A stretch of 6,669 bases of DNA, from contig CAKZXL010000039.1 in assembly GCA_937883885.1 (NCBI GenBank), positions 1 through 6,669 of the forward strand, given 5' to 3'. Source of the stretch: an uncultured Aquincola sp. Lineage in GTDB: Bacteria > Pseudomonadota > Gammaproteobacteria > Burkholderiales > Burkholderiaceae. The position numbers were made by a program, and so were the translations under genes. The notes below the pieces were generated by a model that worked only from the letters and a program-made list of their open reading frames with translations, searched no databases and was not told the DNA's origin. Shown one piece after another: positions 1 to 5,445 of the stretch. Within the stretch, counting starts at the first letter, position 1; the number at the start of each line of letters is the position of its first letter.

Positions 1-98
1 CCTCATCGGCCGACTCGCCATCACCGCCCTGACGACCACCGGTGGGCCGTTGCAGTCATCCATGGCGCGTCGGCGTTTGGTCCATCGCGCGGCGGGTG

Positions 99-1011
99 GA
101 TGAATTTCGCAGGTCCGACCACGTAGGGCGGCGCTTGCGCCTGCTGCGTCTGGATGCGCGGCTGATCGCCGGTCCCTTCGTCCCTCATACCGCATGGCCG
201 GTAAGAACGACGCCAACGACGCGGCCGCGATTTGCGAGGCCGTGGGCCGGCCGAGGATGCGGTTCGTGCCGGTGAAGACGGCCAAGAAGCAGGGCCAACT
301 CAGCGTGCAACGCCTGCGAGAAGGCTACAAAGCCGAACACGACGCGCTGATCATCAACCGCATCCGCGGCGTGCTGGCCGAGTTCGGTCTGGTCATTCCG
401 CAAAACCCCGACGCGCTGCGCCGGGTGTTTGCCGATGTGCTGGAAGACGCCAACGACGAACTGAGCGGGTTCGCGCGGCTGGTGCTGCAGCGCACCCACC
501 TGCACTGGGTCGACTTGGACCTGCAGATGAAATGGTGCGACGAGCGTATCGGGGCGCACGCCCGCAGCAACGAGCGCGCGGCCAAGGCGCAGCGTCGCGC
601 GGCATCTGCCCGATTGGCGCATCGGCGCTGGTGACCAGCGTCGATGACCTCATGCAGTTGGCCAGCGCCAAGCAGTTCGGCGCTTCGCTCGGCCCTGTGC
701 CCTGCCTTAACTCCACCGGCGGCAAGCCCAGACCGGGCGATCACCGAACGCAGCGATGACTATTTGCGCACTCTGCTGATACAGGGCGCGAAGTCGGCGG
801 TGATGAACGCCGGCAAACGAACACACCGCACTAGCCAGTGGCGGGTGCAATTAAAAGTCGCGTCGGCTGGCAGAAGGCCGTGGTGGCGCTAGCCAAGCAG
901 AACGCTCGCATCCAGTGGGCTATGCTTACGCGAGACGGCCGCTTCGTTCCCCTCCATGTCCCTGAGGCAGCGGCGACGCACTGCGCATTGAGCCAACGGC
1001 CGGCCATCTGA
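99..1011 (+). pseudogene. IS110-family transposase, multiply frameshifted remnant
   Basis: Remains of a DEDD transposase of the IS110 family (IS1111-like in overall sequence), an enzyme that in intact elements moves the IS by RNA-guided recombination. The reading runs in five blocks: about 99-187 (frame 3, ARLIAGPFV), 188-600 (frame 2, GKNDANDAAAICEAVGRP and MRFVPVK, then LAEFGL), 601-736 (frame 1, PIGASALV and NSTGGK), 737-852 (frame 2, DDYLRTLLIQGAKSAVM) and 853-1011 (frame 1, VGWQKAVVALA, ending in TGA). NDAND keeps the last two Asp of the DEDD site; NSTGGK keeps the Ser region of the C-terminal Tnp domain. At 185 and 852 a one-base deletion explains the shift; near 600 several bases are missing relative to the family pattern I know. 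The N-terminus with the first catalytic Asp is not recognisable, and bases 1-98 could not be assigned. Four shifts in under 1 kb make programmed frameshifting implausible; the gene is dead. Family assignment is from remembered conserved motifs, not from a search. Confidence 0.9.
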
Positions 1012-1075
1012 AGAACTCGTTCCCAGGCTGAGCCGGGACATCGGCCGTCCTTACGACGGAGCGTGCCTGGCGAAG

Positions 1076-1094
1076 GGCCGGCCTCTGGCCGGCC
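1076..1094. repeat. GC-rich inverted repeat (8 bp arms, 3 bp loop)
   Basis: GGCCGGCC-TCT-GGCCGGCC is a perfect inverted repeat lying 65 bp after the transposase remnant's last stop. Each arm is itself a palindrome. There is no T-run on either side, so it does not look like an intrinsic terminator. It could be a leftover of the IS end or simply a GC-rich intergenic palindrome. Confidence 0.5.
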
Positions 1095-1232
1095 GCGGCC
1101 TGAAAGGCAGACCGGCGGCAGCCAAACTCGGTAACGTTCAAGGGCGCAATGCCCAACGAGCGAATGGGCCACTGCCGAGCGGTTCGTAACTATGGCCTTG
1201 ACAAAACGCGAGACAAGCCCATCTGTAGATGT

Positions 1233-1256
1233 GCAATCTGCCATTGCCGGTTTTTT
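1233..1256 (+). terminator. Weak terminator-like hairpin with T-run
   Basis: GCAAT-CTGCC-ATTGC (5 bp stem, 5 nt loop) is followed after CGG by six T (1251-1256) on the plus strand. The stem is short and AT-containing, so it would be a poor intrinsic terminator. If functional it would end plus-strand transcription coming from the IS110 remnant. It does not work for the minus-strand gene at 1360-2139, because that strand carries an A-run there. Confidence 0.25.
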
Positions 1257-1359
1257 CAGGCACGCTGCGACCGCGATTCGGAACCGAATTCGAAACCAAT
1301 TTACACCGCTGACCGAGCGGGGCTTCCCTGCAGAGTGATCACGGCGCCTCCAACTATGA

Positions 1360-2139
1360 CTAGCGACCGGCCGCACGAGATTTTCCTCTCTCGAGATTGG
1401 CAAGGATCTCGGGACCAAATCGTTCACTAAAACCACAGACAAACGAATAGGCCAGTAATGACCAGGTCGCGAGGGTAAAAATCCCCGCAAGTAGGTTAGC
1501 CTTTGCTGCCGCAATAAGGAATGCAGTTAGCAGCATTGCAAGAATGATACGGAAGGCGCCACGAAGCGCTGTTATGCGCCAGTCTTCGCCAACGACTACC
1601 GGGACACTGGAGGTCCGCAGTATTACCGATGCGAATGCCCCGAGGACGGAGAACACCGCACATAGTGCATAGTCCTCGCCAGGATTTCCCCGGAGATACT
1701 GCCAGAACCCAAGGCAAACAATCGCCGAGATGAGTGCCGCTAGACTGGCCGCCATGAGGTAGCACAATCTATAAGTGTTGGCCACTTTGCCCGTGATTCG
1801 TTCGCTTACTGCGACGAATGAATCTGCGCAAACTCTGTGGTCGTCGCATGTAAGACTGTTGTACAGAGAGCTTGCGAGCTCATCACGAATGGACGTCCAT
1901 TCTTCCGGCGGAAACAGTTTCTTCGCATCCGCATATGCCTTTGTGAAGTGATGAAGTGATAAACGAACAATGTCTGCCGTTGGCCGCGTTGCAGGAAACT
2001 TTTTGTCGTCAACGTGGTAGGCAACTGTCTCAGTTTCAGTGATATAGACAATGACCGCCTCGGACTGACCGACAATTCTCCCAACCTTCTTGCCGCCAGG
2101 AATTGTGTCCCCAATGCTGTACCAACCGTTGTGAGTCAT
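1360..2139 (-). CDS. Hypothetical protein with four predicted membrane helices
   Basis: 259 residues, function unknown. The first 55 or so residues look beta-rich (GDTIPGGKKVGRIVG, then IVYITETETVAYHV). Residues about 56-118 are a soluble helical stretch with two Cys (C98, C104). Four hydrophobic segments follow at about 125-149, 157-174, 195-212 and 216-236, so an inner-membrane protein with a cytoplasmic N-terminal domain is inferred. Two spots stand out, GAFASVILR (167-175) and GFSERFGPEIL (236-246). I recall similar 'GFSER..P' endings in other uncharacterised bacterial membrane proteins, but cannot name the family. The ATG at 2139 is chosen because AGGAGG lies 5 nt upstream; an in-frame ATG at 2157 lacks such a site. 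No partner gene sits on the same strand nearby. GC is about 45-50% on hand-counted lines, well below the neighbouring waaA, suggesting transfer. The frame is intact, which argues for recent arrival or selection. An accessory or defence role is possible but unsupported by any recognised domain. Confidence 0.82.
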   Translation of the reverse strand: MTHNGWYSIGDTIPGGKKVGRIVGQSEAVIVYITETETVAYHVDDKKFPATRPTADIVRLSLHHFTKAYADAKKLFPPEEWTSIRDELASSLYNSLTCDDHRVCADSFVAVSERITGKVANTYRLCYLMAASLAALISAIVCLGFWQYLRGNPGEDYALCAVFSVLGAFASVILRTSSVPVVVGEDWRITALRGAFRIILAMLLTAFLIAAAKANLLAGIFTLATWSLLAYSFVCGFSERFGPEILANLERGKSRAAGR

Positions 2140-2140
2140 T

Positions 2141-2150
2141 CTGCCCTCCT
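2141..2150 (-). promoter_or_regulatory. Strong ribosome binding site of the membrane-protein gene
   Basis: The minus strand reads AGGAGGGCAGAATG here: a full AGGAGG followed by 5 nt and the ATG at 2139. It decides the start against the in-frame ATG at 2157, which has no comparable site. Confidence 0.8.
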
Positions 2151-2185
2151 GTTGCATTAGCGCTTCGCCATTCACTTTGCGGCGA

Positions 2186-2207
2186 TGGAGGCGCTTGATC
2201 GCTTCCA
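2186..2207. repeat. Imperfect hairpin in the leader of the membrane-protein gene
   Basis: TGGAGGCG-CTTGAT-CGCTTCCA pairs over 8 bp with one mismatch. It lies 47-68 nt upstream of the ATG at 2139, so it may fall in the mRNA leader. No T-run follows it. Its role, if any, is unknown. Confidence 0.4.
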
Positions 2208-2243
2208 GTCCGCGCCTGACTTGATATGGAGCGTAAAACGTTC

Positions 2244-2297
2244 CGCGTGATCGTGTACACACGCATGCCGTCACGCGAATTCGAATACGCCTTCGAA
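2244..2297. promoter_or_regulatory. Cluster of palindromes, possible operator region
   Basis: CGCGTGA (2244-2250) and TCACGCG (2271-2277) form a perfect 7 bp inverted repeat around a perfect 8 bp palindrome GTGTACAC (2253-2260). Directly beside it two TTCGAA palindromes (2280-2285 and 2292-2297) are centred 12 bp apart. The cluster lies about 105-160 bp upstream of the minus-strand ATG at 2139. A protein-binding region or the end of an inserted segment would both fit; neither is shown. Confidence 0.3.
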
Positions 2298-2351
2298 GAA
2301 GTCCGTTGCCAGACAGACGCGTCGAGAGCGGGTGCGGCCACGGGCCCGTTG

Positions 2352-2377
2352 ATCGGCCGAGTAGCCGGCCGGCCGAT
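2352..2377. repeat. Inverted repeat, 8 bp arms
   Basis: ATCGGCCG (2352-2359) and CGGCCGAT (2370-2377) are perfect complements around a 10 nt loop. It sits between waaA and the membrane-protein gene, more than 200 bp from the waaA stop and without a T-run, so it is not a good terminator. In DNA this GC-rich it may be incidental. Confidence 0.35.
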
Positions 2378-2547
2378 GGCAGCAGCGACGCAACGGTGCC
2401 ATGCAATACCCGGGATGCCGATTGACGACCGCACATCGAAATCCCCCACAAGTATGGCGTGCCTTTGCACCTTGTCGTTTGGGCTCGGCACACATGTGGA
2501 GGCGCTGATGCCAGCGCGCTCGCGTGCCGGCTCGCAGAACGTCCGCG

Positions 2548-2625
2548 CCCCACAGCCCCAACCCCGCTGCAGCCAACGCCCGAGCCCCAACAGCTACAGC
2601 CCGCCCACTCCATCCCCCCGCCCCC
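2548..2625 (-). other. Cluster of G-runs, possible G-quadruplex at the waaA 3' end
   Basis: On the minus (waaA mRNA) strand the last codons carry G5-C-G6-(7 nt)-G3-C-G3 at 2625-2600, which fits the classical G-quadruplex pattern with loops of 1, 7 and 1. Just after the stop at 2594 five more runs follow: G4 (2588-2585), G3 (2581-2579), G4 (2565-2562), G4 (2559-2556) and G4 (2551-2548). A 9 bp direct repeat (plus strand AGCCCCAAC at 2554-2562 and 2583-2591) accounts for part of this. Folding is predicted from pattern only. Confidence 0.45.
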
Positions 2626-3910
2626 GAATCGCACACGCCACAATGCGCCGCGCCATCCTCCCGGTGGCCCCGCGATGCGCCGCCGCAAACCCGAACGCGT
2701 TCTGCACCCACTGATTGCGCTGCGGGTCCGCCGCCAGTGCCGCCGCACGGCGCACGCCGTCGGCCATCTCGGCCACGCGCAGTGAAGCGCCGGCCTTCAG
2801 CGACAGCTCGGCCGCGTCCTCGAAGTTGAAGGTGTGCGGGCCCATCACCATCGGGCAGCCGCAGGCGGCGGCTTCGATCAGGTTCTGGCCGCCCAGCGGC
2901 GCAAAGCTGCCGCCCAGCAGGGCGACGTCGGCCAGGGCGTAGTACAGGGGCATCTCGCCCATCGAGTCGCCCAGCCACACGTCGGCGCGGGCGGCCTCGG
3001 GGGTGGGGCCTTCGGCCCAGCTGCTGCGGCGCGACAAGGTGAAGCCGCTGTTGTCCACCAGCAGGCCCACTTCGTTGAAGCGCTGCGGGTGCCGCGGCAC
3101 GATCAGCAGCAGCGGCCTGGGCGCCGGCAGTGCGCGCCAGGCGGACAGCAGCGGCTGTTCTTCACCCTCGCGGGTGCTGGCGGCCAGCACCACCGCGCGC
3201 GGCGGGTCGTTGAGCTGCTGGCGCCATTGCAGGCCGCGGGCCAGCAGCTTGGGCGGCGGCTCGATGTCGTATTTCAGGTTGCCGCACACCTCCACCTGCG
3301 GCGCGCCGGCTTCGCGCAGGCGGCGGGCGTCGGCTTCGGTCTGCGCCAGCACCCAGGTGAGCTGTTGCACCGCAGGGTGCAGCAGCGCGGCCAGGCGCTG
3401 GCCCTTGCGCTGGCTGCGCTCCGACAGGCGTGCATTGGCCAGCACCATCGGCACGCCGGCCTGCTGGGCGGCCTGCATCAGGTTGGGCCAGATCTCGGTT
3501 TCCATCAGCACGCCCACCAGCGGCCGGTAGCGGCGGAAGAAGCGGCGCGCCGCCCCCGGCGTGTCGTAGGGCAGCCAGGTCTGGATGTCGTCGTCCTGCA
3601 GCAGCGCGCGACCGGCTTCCAGGCCGGTGGCGGTGCTGCAGGTCAGCACCAGCCGCATGCCCGGAACCTGCGCGCGCAGCGCCTTGATCAGCGGCTCGGC
3701 GGCGCGGGTTTCGCCCAGCGACACCGCATGCAGCCACACCACCCGCCCTTCGATGGCGCGGCGGCGGGTGCGGTAGAAGCCCAGCCGCTCGCGCAGCCGG
3801 CGGCGGTAGGCCGGCTCGGCGCGGCCCCGCCACCACAGGCGCAGCAGGTAGAAGGGCGTCAGCGCCAGCAACAGCGCGCTGTAGAGAAAGCGCGCCAGCC
3901 AGGGCGTCAT
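2594..3910 (-). CDS. waaA: 3-deoxy-D-manno-octulosonic acid (Kdo) transferase
   Basis: WaaA (KdtA) transfers Kdo from CMP-Kdo onto tetraacyl lipid IVA, the first step of LPS inner-core assembly, at the cytoplasmic face of the inner membrane. The protein has 438 residues, near the E. coli enzyme (425). A hydrophobic N-terminal anchor (about 5-27) is followed by the N-terminal Rossmann domain with HAVSLGETRA (61-70; E67 matches the family's catalytic acidic residue) and METEIWPN (136-143). GNLKYD (210-215) leads into the C-terminal GT-B domain with AASTREGEE (243-251), VPRHPQRF (271-278), LGDSMGEM (313-320) and GGSFAPLGGQNLIEAAACG (333-351). The ATG at 3910 matches the usual hydrophobic start; no Shine-Dalgarno sequence precedes it, and the mutase stop lies only 10 bp upstream, so translational coupling is likely. 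The Gly/Arg-rich tail (about 427-438) comes from a run of G tracts and is probably non-conserved. All key motifs are present. Whether it adds one or two Kdo cannot be told. Confidence 0.97.
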   Translation of the reverse strand: MTPWLARFLYSALLLALTPFYLLRLWWRGRAEPAYRRRLRERLGFYRTRRRAIEGRVVWLHAVSLGETRAAEPLIKALRAQVPGMRLVLTCSTATGLEAGRALLQDDDIQTWLPYDTPGAARRFFRRYRPLVGVLMETEIWPNLMQAAQQAGVPMVLANARLSERSQRKGQRLAALLHPAVQQLTWVLAQTEADARRLREAGAPQVEVCGNLKYDIEPPPKLLARGLQWRQQLNDPPRAVVLAASTREGEEQPLLSAWRALPAPRPLLLIVPRHPQRFNEVGLLVDNSGFTLSRRSSWAEGPTPEAARADVWLGDSMGEMPLYYALADVALLGGSFAPLGGQNLIEAAACGCPMVMGPHTFNFEDAAELSLKAGASLRVAEMADGVRRAAALAADPQRNQWVQNAFGFAAAHRGATGRMARRIVACAIRGRGDGVGGL

Positions 3911-3920
3911 CGCATCGTCG

Positions 3921-5309
3921 TCAGTGGGCAGCGGCCGCCACTTCGGCGTCGGGCTTCACGGCCTTCAGGCGCGCCATGAAGTCGTCCTGGATGCGGTGCA
4001 GCGCCTCTTCGGTATGCCCCTCGAAGCGCAGCACCAGCACCGGCGTGGTGTTGCTGGCGCGGATGAGGCCGAAGCCGTCTTCGTAGTCCACGCGCAGGCC
4101 GTCGGTGGTGACGATCTCGCCGCCCGGGAAGTTGGCATCGGCCAGCAGCTTGTCGATCACCTCGCGCGGCTCGCCTTCGGCGCAGGCCACGTTCAGCTCG
4201 GGCGTGCTGAAGCTGGTGGGCAGGCCGTTGAGCACCGCGCTGGGGTCGTCGTGGCGGCTCAGGATCTCGAGCAGGCGCGCCGCGGTGTACGACGCATCGT
4301 CGAAGCCGTACCAGCGCTCGCCGAAGAACACGTGGCCGCTCATCTCGCCGGCGATCGGGGCCTTGACTTCCTTCATCTTGGCCTTGACCAGCGAGTGGCC
4401 GGTCTTCCACATCAGCGGCACGCCGCCGGCGGCCTTGATGGCCGGCGCCAGGCGCTGGGTGCACTTGACGTCGAAGATGATGGTGCCGCCCTTGACGCGC
4501 GTCAGGATGTCCTGCGCGAACAGCATCAGCTGGCGGTCGGGATAGATGATCTGGCCGTCTTTCGTGACCACGCCCAGGCGGTCGCCGTCGCCGTCGAAGG
4601 CCAGGCCCAGGTCGGCTTCAGTCGCGTGCACCGTGCGGATCAGGTCCTGCAGGTTCTCGGGCTTGGAGGGGTCGGGGTGGTGGTTCGGGAAGTCGCCGTC
4701 CACGCGGCTGTACAGCGCGATCACCTCGCAGCCCAGCGCCTTGAGCAGCTGCGGCGCCGAGGCACCCGGAATGCCGTTGCCCGAATCGACCACCACCTTC
4801 AGCGGGCGGGCTAGCTTGCAGTCGCCGGTGATGCGGGCGATGTACTCGGGCACGATGTCCATCGCGGCCGAGCGGCCCTTGCCGACGGTGTAGTCCTCGG
4901 CTTCCATGCGGCGGCGCAGGCCCTGGATCTCGTCGCCGTAGATGGCGCGGCCCGACAGCACCATCTTGAAGCCGTTGTAGTCCTTGGGGTTATGGCTGCC
5001 GGTCACCTGGATGCCGCTGTTACAGCCGTGCTTGCCACGCGTGGCGGCCACGTAGTACAGCATCGGCGTGGTCACGGCGCCCAGGTCCACCACGTCCAGC
5101 CCGGTGGAAGCCAGGCCGCGGATCAGCGCGGCGGCCAAGCCGGGGCCTGACAGGCGCCCGTCGCGGCCCACGGCCACGGCCTTTTCACCGGCGGCCACGG
5201 CCTCGGTGCCGAAAGCCTTGCCCAGGTGTTCGGCGAAGTCCTCGTCGAGGGCCTGACCGACGATGCCGCGGATGTCGTAGGCCTTGAAGGCCGAAGCTGT
5301 GACTTTCAT
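3921..5309 (-). CDS. algC: Phosphomannomutase/phosphoglucomutase (AlgC type)
   Basis: Cytoplasmic alpha-D-phosphohexomutase that interconverts mannose or glucose 6-phosphate and 1-phosphate, feeding GDP-mannose and UDP-glucose for LPS, exopolysaccharide and related glycans. It has 462 residues, as Pseudomonas AlgC (463). The four domains show their loops: TGSHNP (103-108) with the phosphorylated Ser105, the Mg-binding DGDGDR (239-244), sugar-binding GEMSGH (321-326), and the phosphate-binding RASNTTPVLVLRFEG (417-431). The N-terminal FKAYDIRG (8-15) is also typical. The ATG at 5309 is preceded by AGGAGG with a 6 nt spacer; an overlapping ATG at 5313 is out of frame. It is first in a pair with waaA, 10 bp downstream, which points to shared expression for surface polysaccharide. 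The symbol rests on similarity to AlgC; such proteins are also labelled manB or pgm, and substrate preference cannot be read from the sequence. Confidence 0.96.
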   Translation of the reverse strand: MKVTASAFKAYDIRGIVGQALDEDFAEHLGKAFGTEAVAAGEKAVAVGRDGRLSGPGLAAALIRGLASTGLDVVDLGAVTTPMLYYVAATRGKHGCNSGIQVTGSHNPKDYNGFKMVLSGRAIYGDEIQGLRRRMEAEDYTVGKGRSAAMDIVPEYIARITGDCKLARPLKVVVDSGNGIPGASAPQLLKALGCEVIALYSRVDGDFPNHHPDPSKPENLQDLIRTVHATEADLGLAFDGDGDRLGVVTKDGQIIYPDRQLMLFAQDILTRVKGGTIIFDVKCTQRLAPAIKAAGGVPLMWKTGHSLVKAKMKEVKAPIAGEMSGHVFFGERWYGFDDASYTAARLLEILSRHDDPSAVLNGLPTSFSTPELNVACAEGEPREVIDKLLADANFPGGEIVTTDGLRVDYEDGFGLIRASNTTPVLVLRFEGHTEEALHRIQDDFMARLKAVKPDAEVAAAAH

Positions 5310-5315
5310 TCATGT

Positions 5316-5321
5316 CCTCCT
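5316..5321 (-). promoter_or_regulatory. Ribosome binding site of the mutase gene
   Basis: The minus strand reads AGGAGG, then ACATGA and the ATG at 5309. It contrasts with waaA downstream, which has no such site. It selects the in-frame ATG at 5309 although a second, out-of-frame ATG overlaps just upstream at 5313. Confidence 0.8.
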
Positions 5322-5328
5322 GCGAACG

Positions 5329-5334
5329 ATTGTA
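5329..5334 (-). promoter_or_regulatory. Possible -10 element for the mutase-waaA transcript
   Basis: TACAAT on the minus strand is one base from the sigma-70 consensus TATAAT. No good -35 is found 16-18 bp upstream, where the sequence is GC-rich. Transcription from it would begin only about 13 nt before the ATG, at the edge of the ribosome binding site. It is therefore a weak candidate. Confidence 0.3.
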
Positions 5335-5445
5335 GGCAGCCTCCGTGAAAACCCGGCTGGCGCGCCGGCGGGCCGTTCAAGGGCCGCGGCAGCCCGCGCT
5401 GCACAGGTCCGAAAACGGCGAGTGCGCCGGAGCCGGCCGGCCACA

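Larger units (their letters stand above)
1012..1359. other. Gene-free stretch between IS110 remnant and membrane-protein gene
   Basis: No convincing coding region on either strand. A 227-codon minus-strand reading crosses it, but that reading also runs antisense through the transposase remnant and overlaps the 3' end of the 1360-2139 gene in another frame, so it is taken as chance. The stretch holds a GC-rich palindrome at 1076-1094, a weak stem with a T-run at 1233-1256 and a short perfect hairpin ATTCGG-AA-CCGAAT at 1276-1289. GC content falls along it, to about 48% at 1201-1260 by hand count. The left portion may be the decayed non-coding end of the IS110 element, which in intact relatives carries a bridge RNA; this is inference only. 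Confidence 0.5.
2140..2593. other. Gene-free stretch between membrane-protein gene and waaA
   Basis: 454 bp without a credible gene; open frames here on both strands give Arg/Ala/Pro-rich or repetitive translations with no recognisable motif. The part next to the membrane gene (2140 to about 2290) is moderate in GC and holds several palindromes: a hairpin at 2186-2207 and nested ones at 2244-2297. The part towards waaA is GC-rich, with ATCGGCCG/CGGCCGAT arms at 2352-2377 and C-runs at 2548-2588. The step in composition at about 2290-2340 probably marks the border between acquired DNA and backbone. No clear sigma-70 promoter for the minus-strand gene could be picked out, and no hairpin with T-run terminator for waaA. 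Confidence 0.6.

Noticed and set aside
99..1011. Programmed frameshifting in the transposase
   Set aside because: Four separate shifts, some with missing bases, and no slippery heptamer with a clear downstream structure; decay is simpler.
1276..1297. Hairpin ATTCGG/CCGAAT as terminator of the minus-strand membrane-protein gene
   Set aside because: The stem is only 6 bp with a 2 nt loop and no T-run follows on the minus strand.
831..1514. 227-codon minus-strand open frame
   Set aside because: It runs antisense through the transposase remnant and overlaps the membrane-protein gene in another frame, with no recognisable motif or good start signal.
2226..2714. 162-codon plus-strand open frame starting MERKTFRVIVYTRMPSRE
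   Set aside because: The first 25 residues look protein-like, but the rest is Pro/Arg/Ala-rich, it overlaps the waaA 3' end antisense, and no ribosome binding site precedes it.
2140..2748. Longer N-terminal extension of the membrane protein (open frame continues to 2748)
   Set aside because: The extension is Arg/Gly-rich and overlaps waaA in another frame; the AGGAGG site places the start at 2139.
2834..3979. 381-codon plus-strand open frame opposite waaA
   Set aside because: Translation is Gln/Ala/Arg/His-rich and featureless, as expected opposite a GC-rich gene; waaA on the other strand has all family motifs.
3924..4814. 296-codon plus-strand open frame opposite the mutase gene
   Set aside because: Low-complexity Ala/Val/Gly/Gln product antisense to a gene with every catalytic loop conserved.
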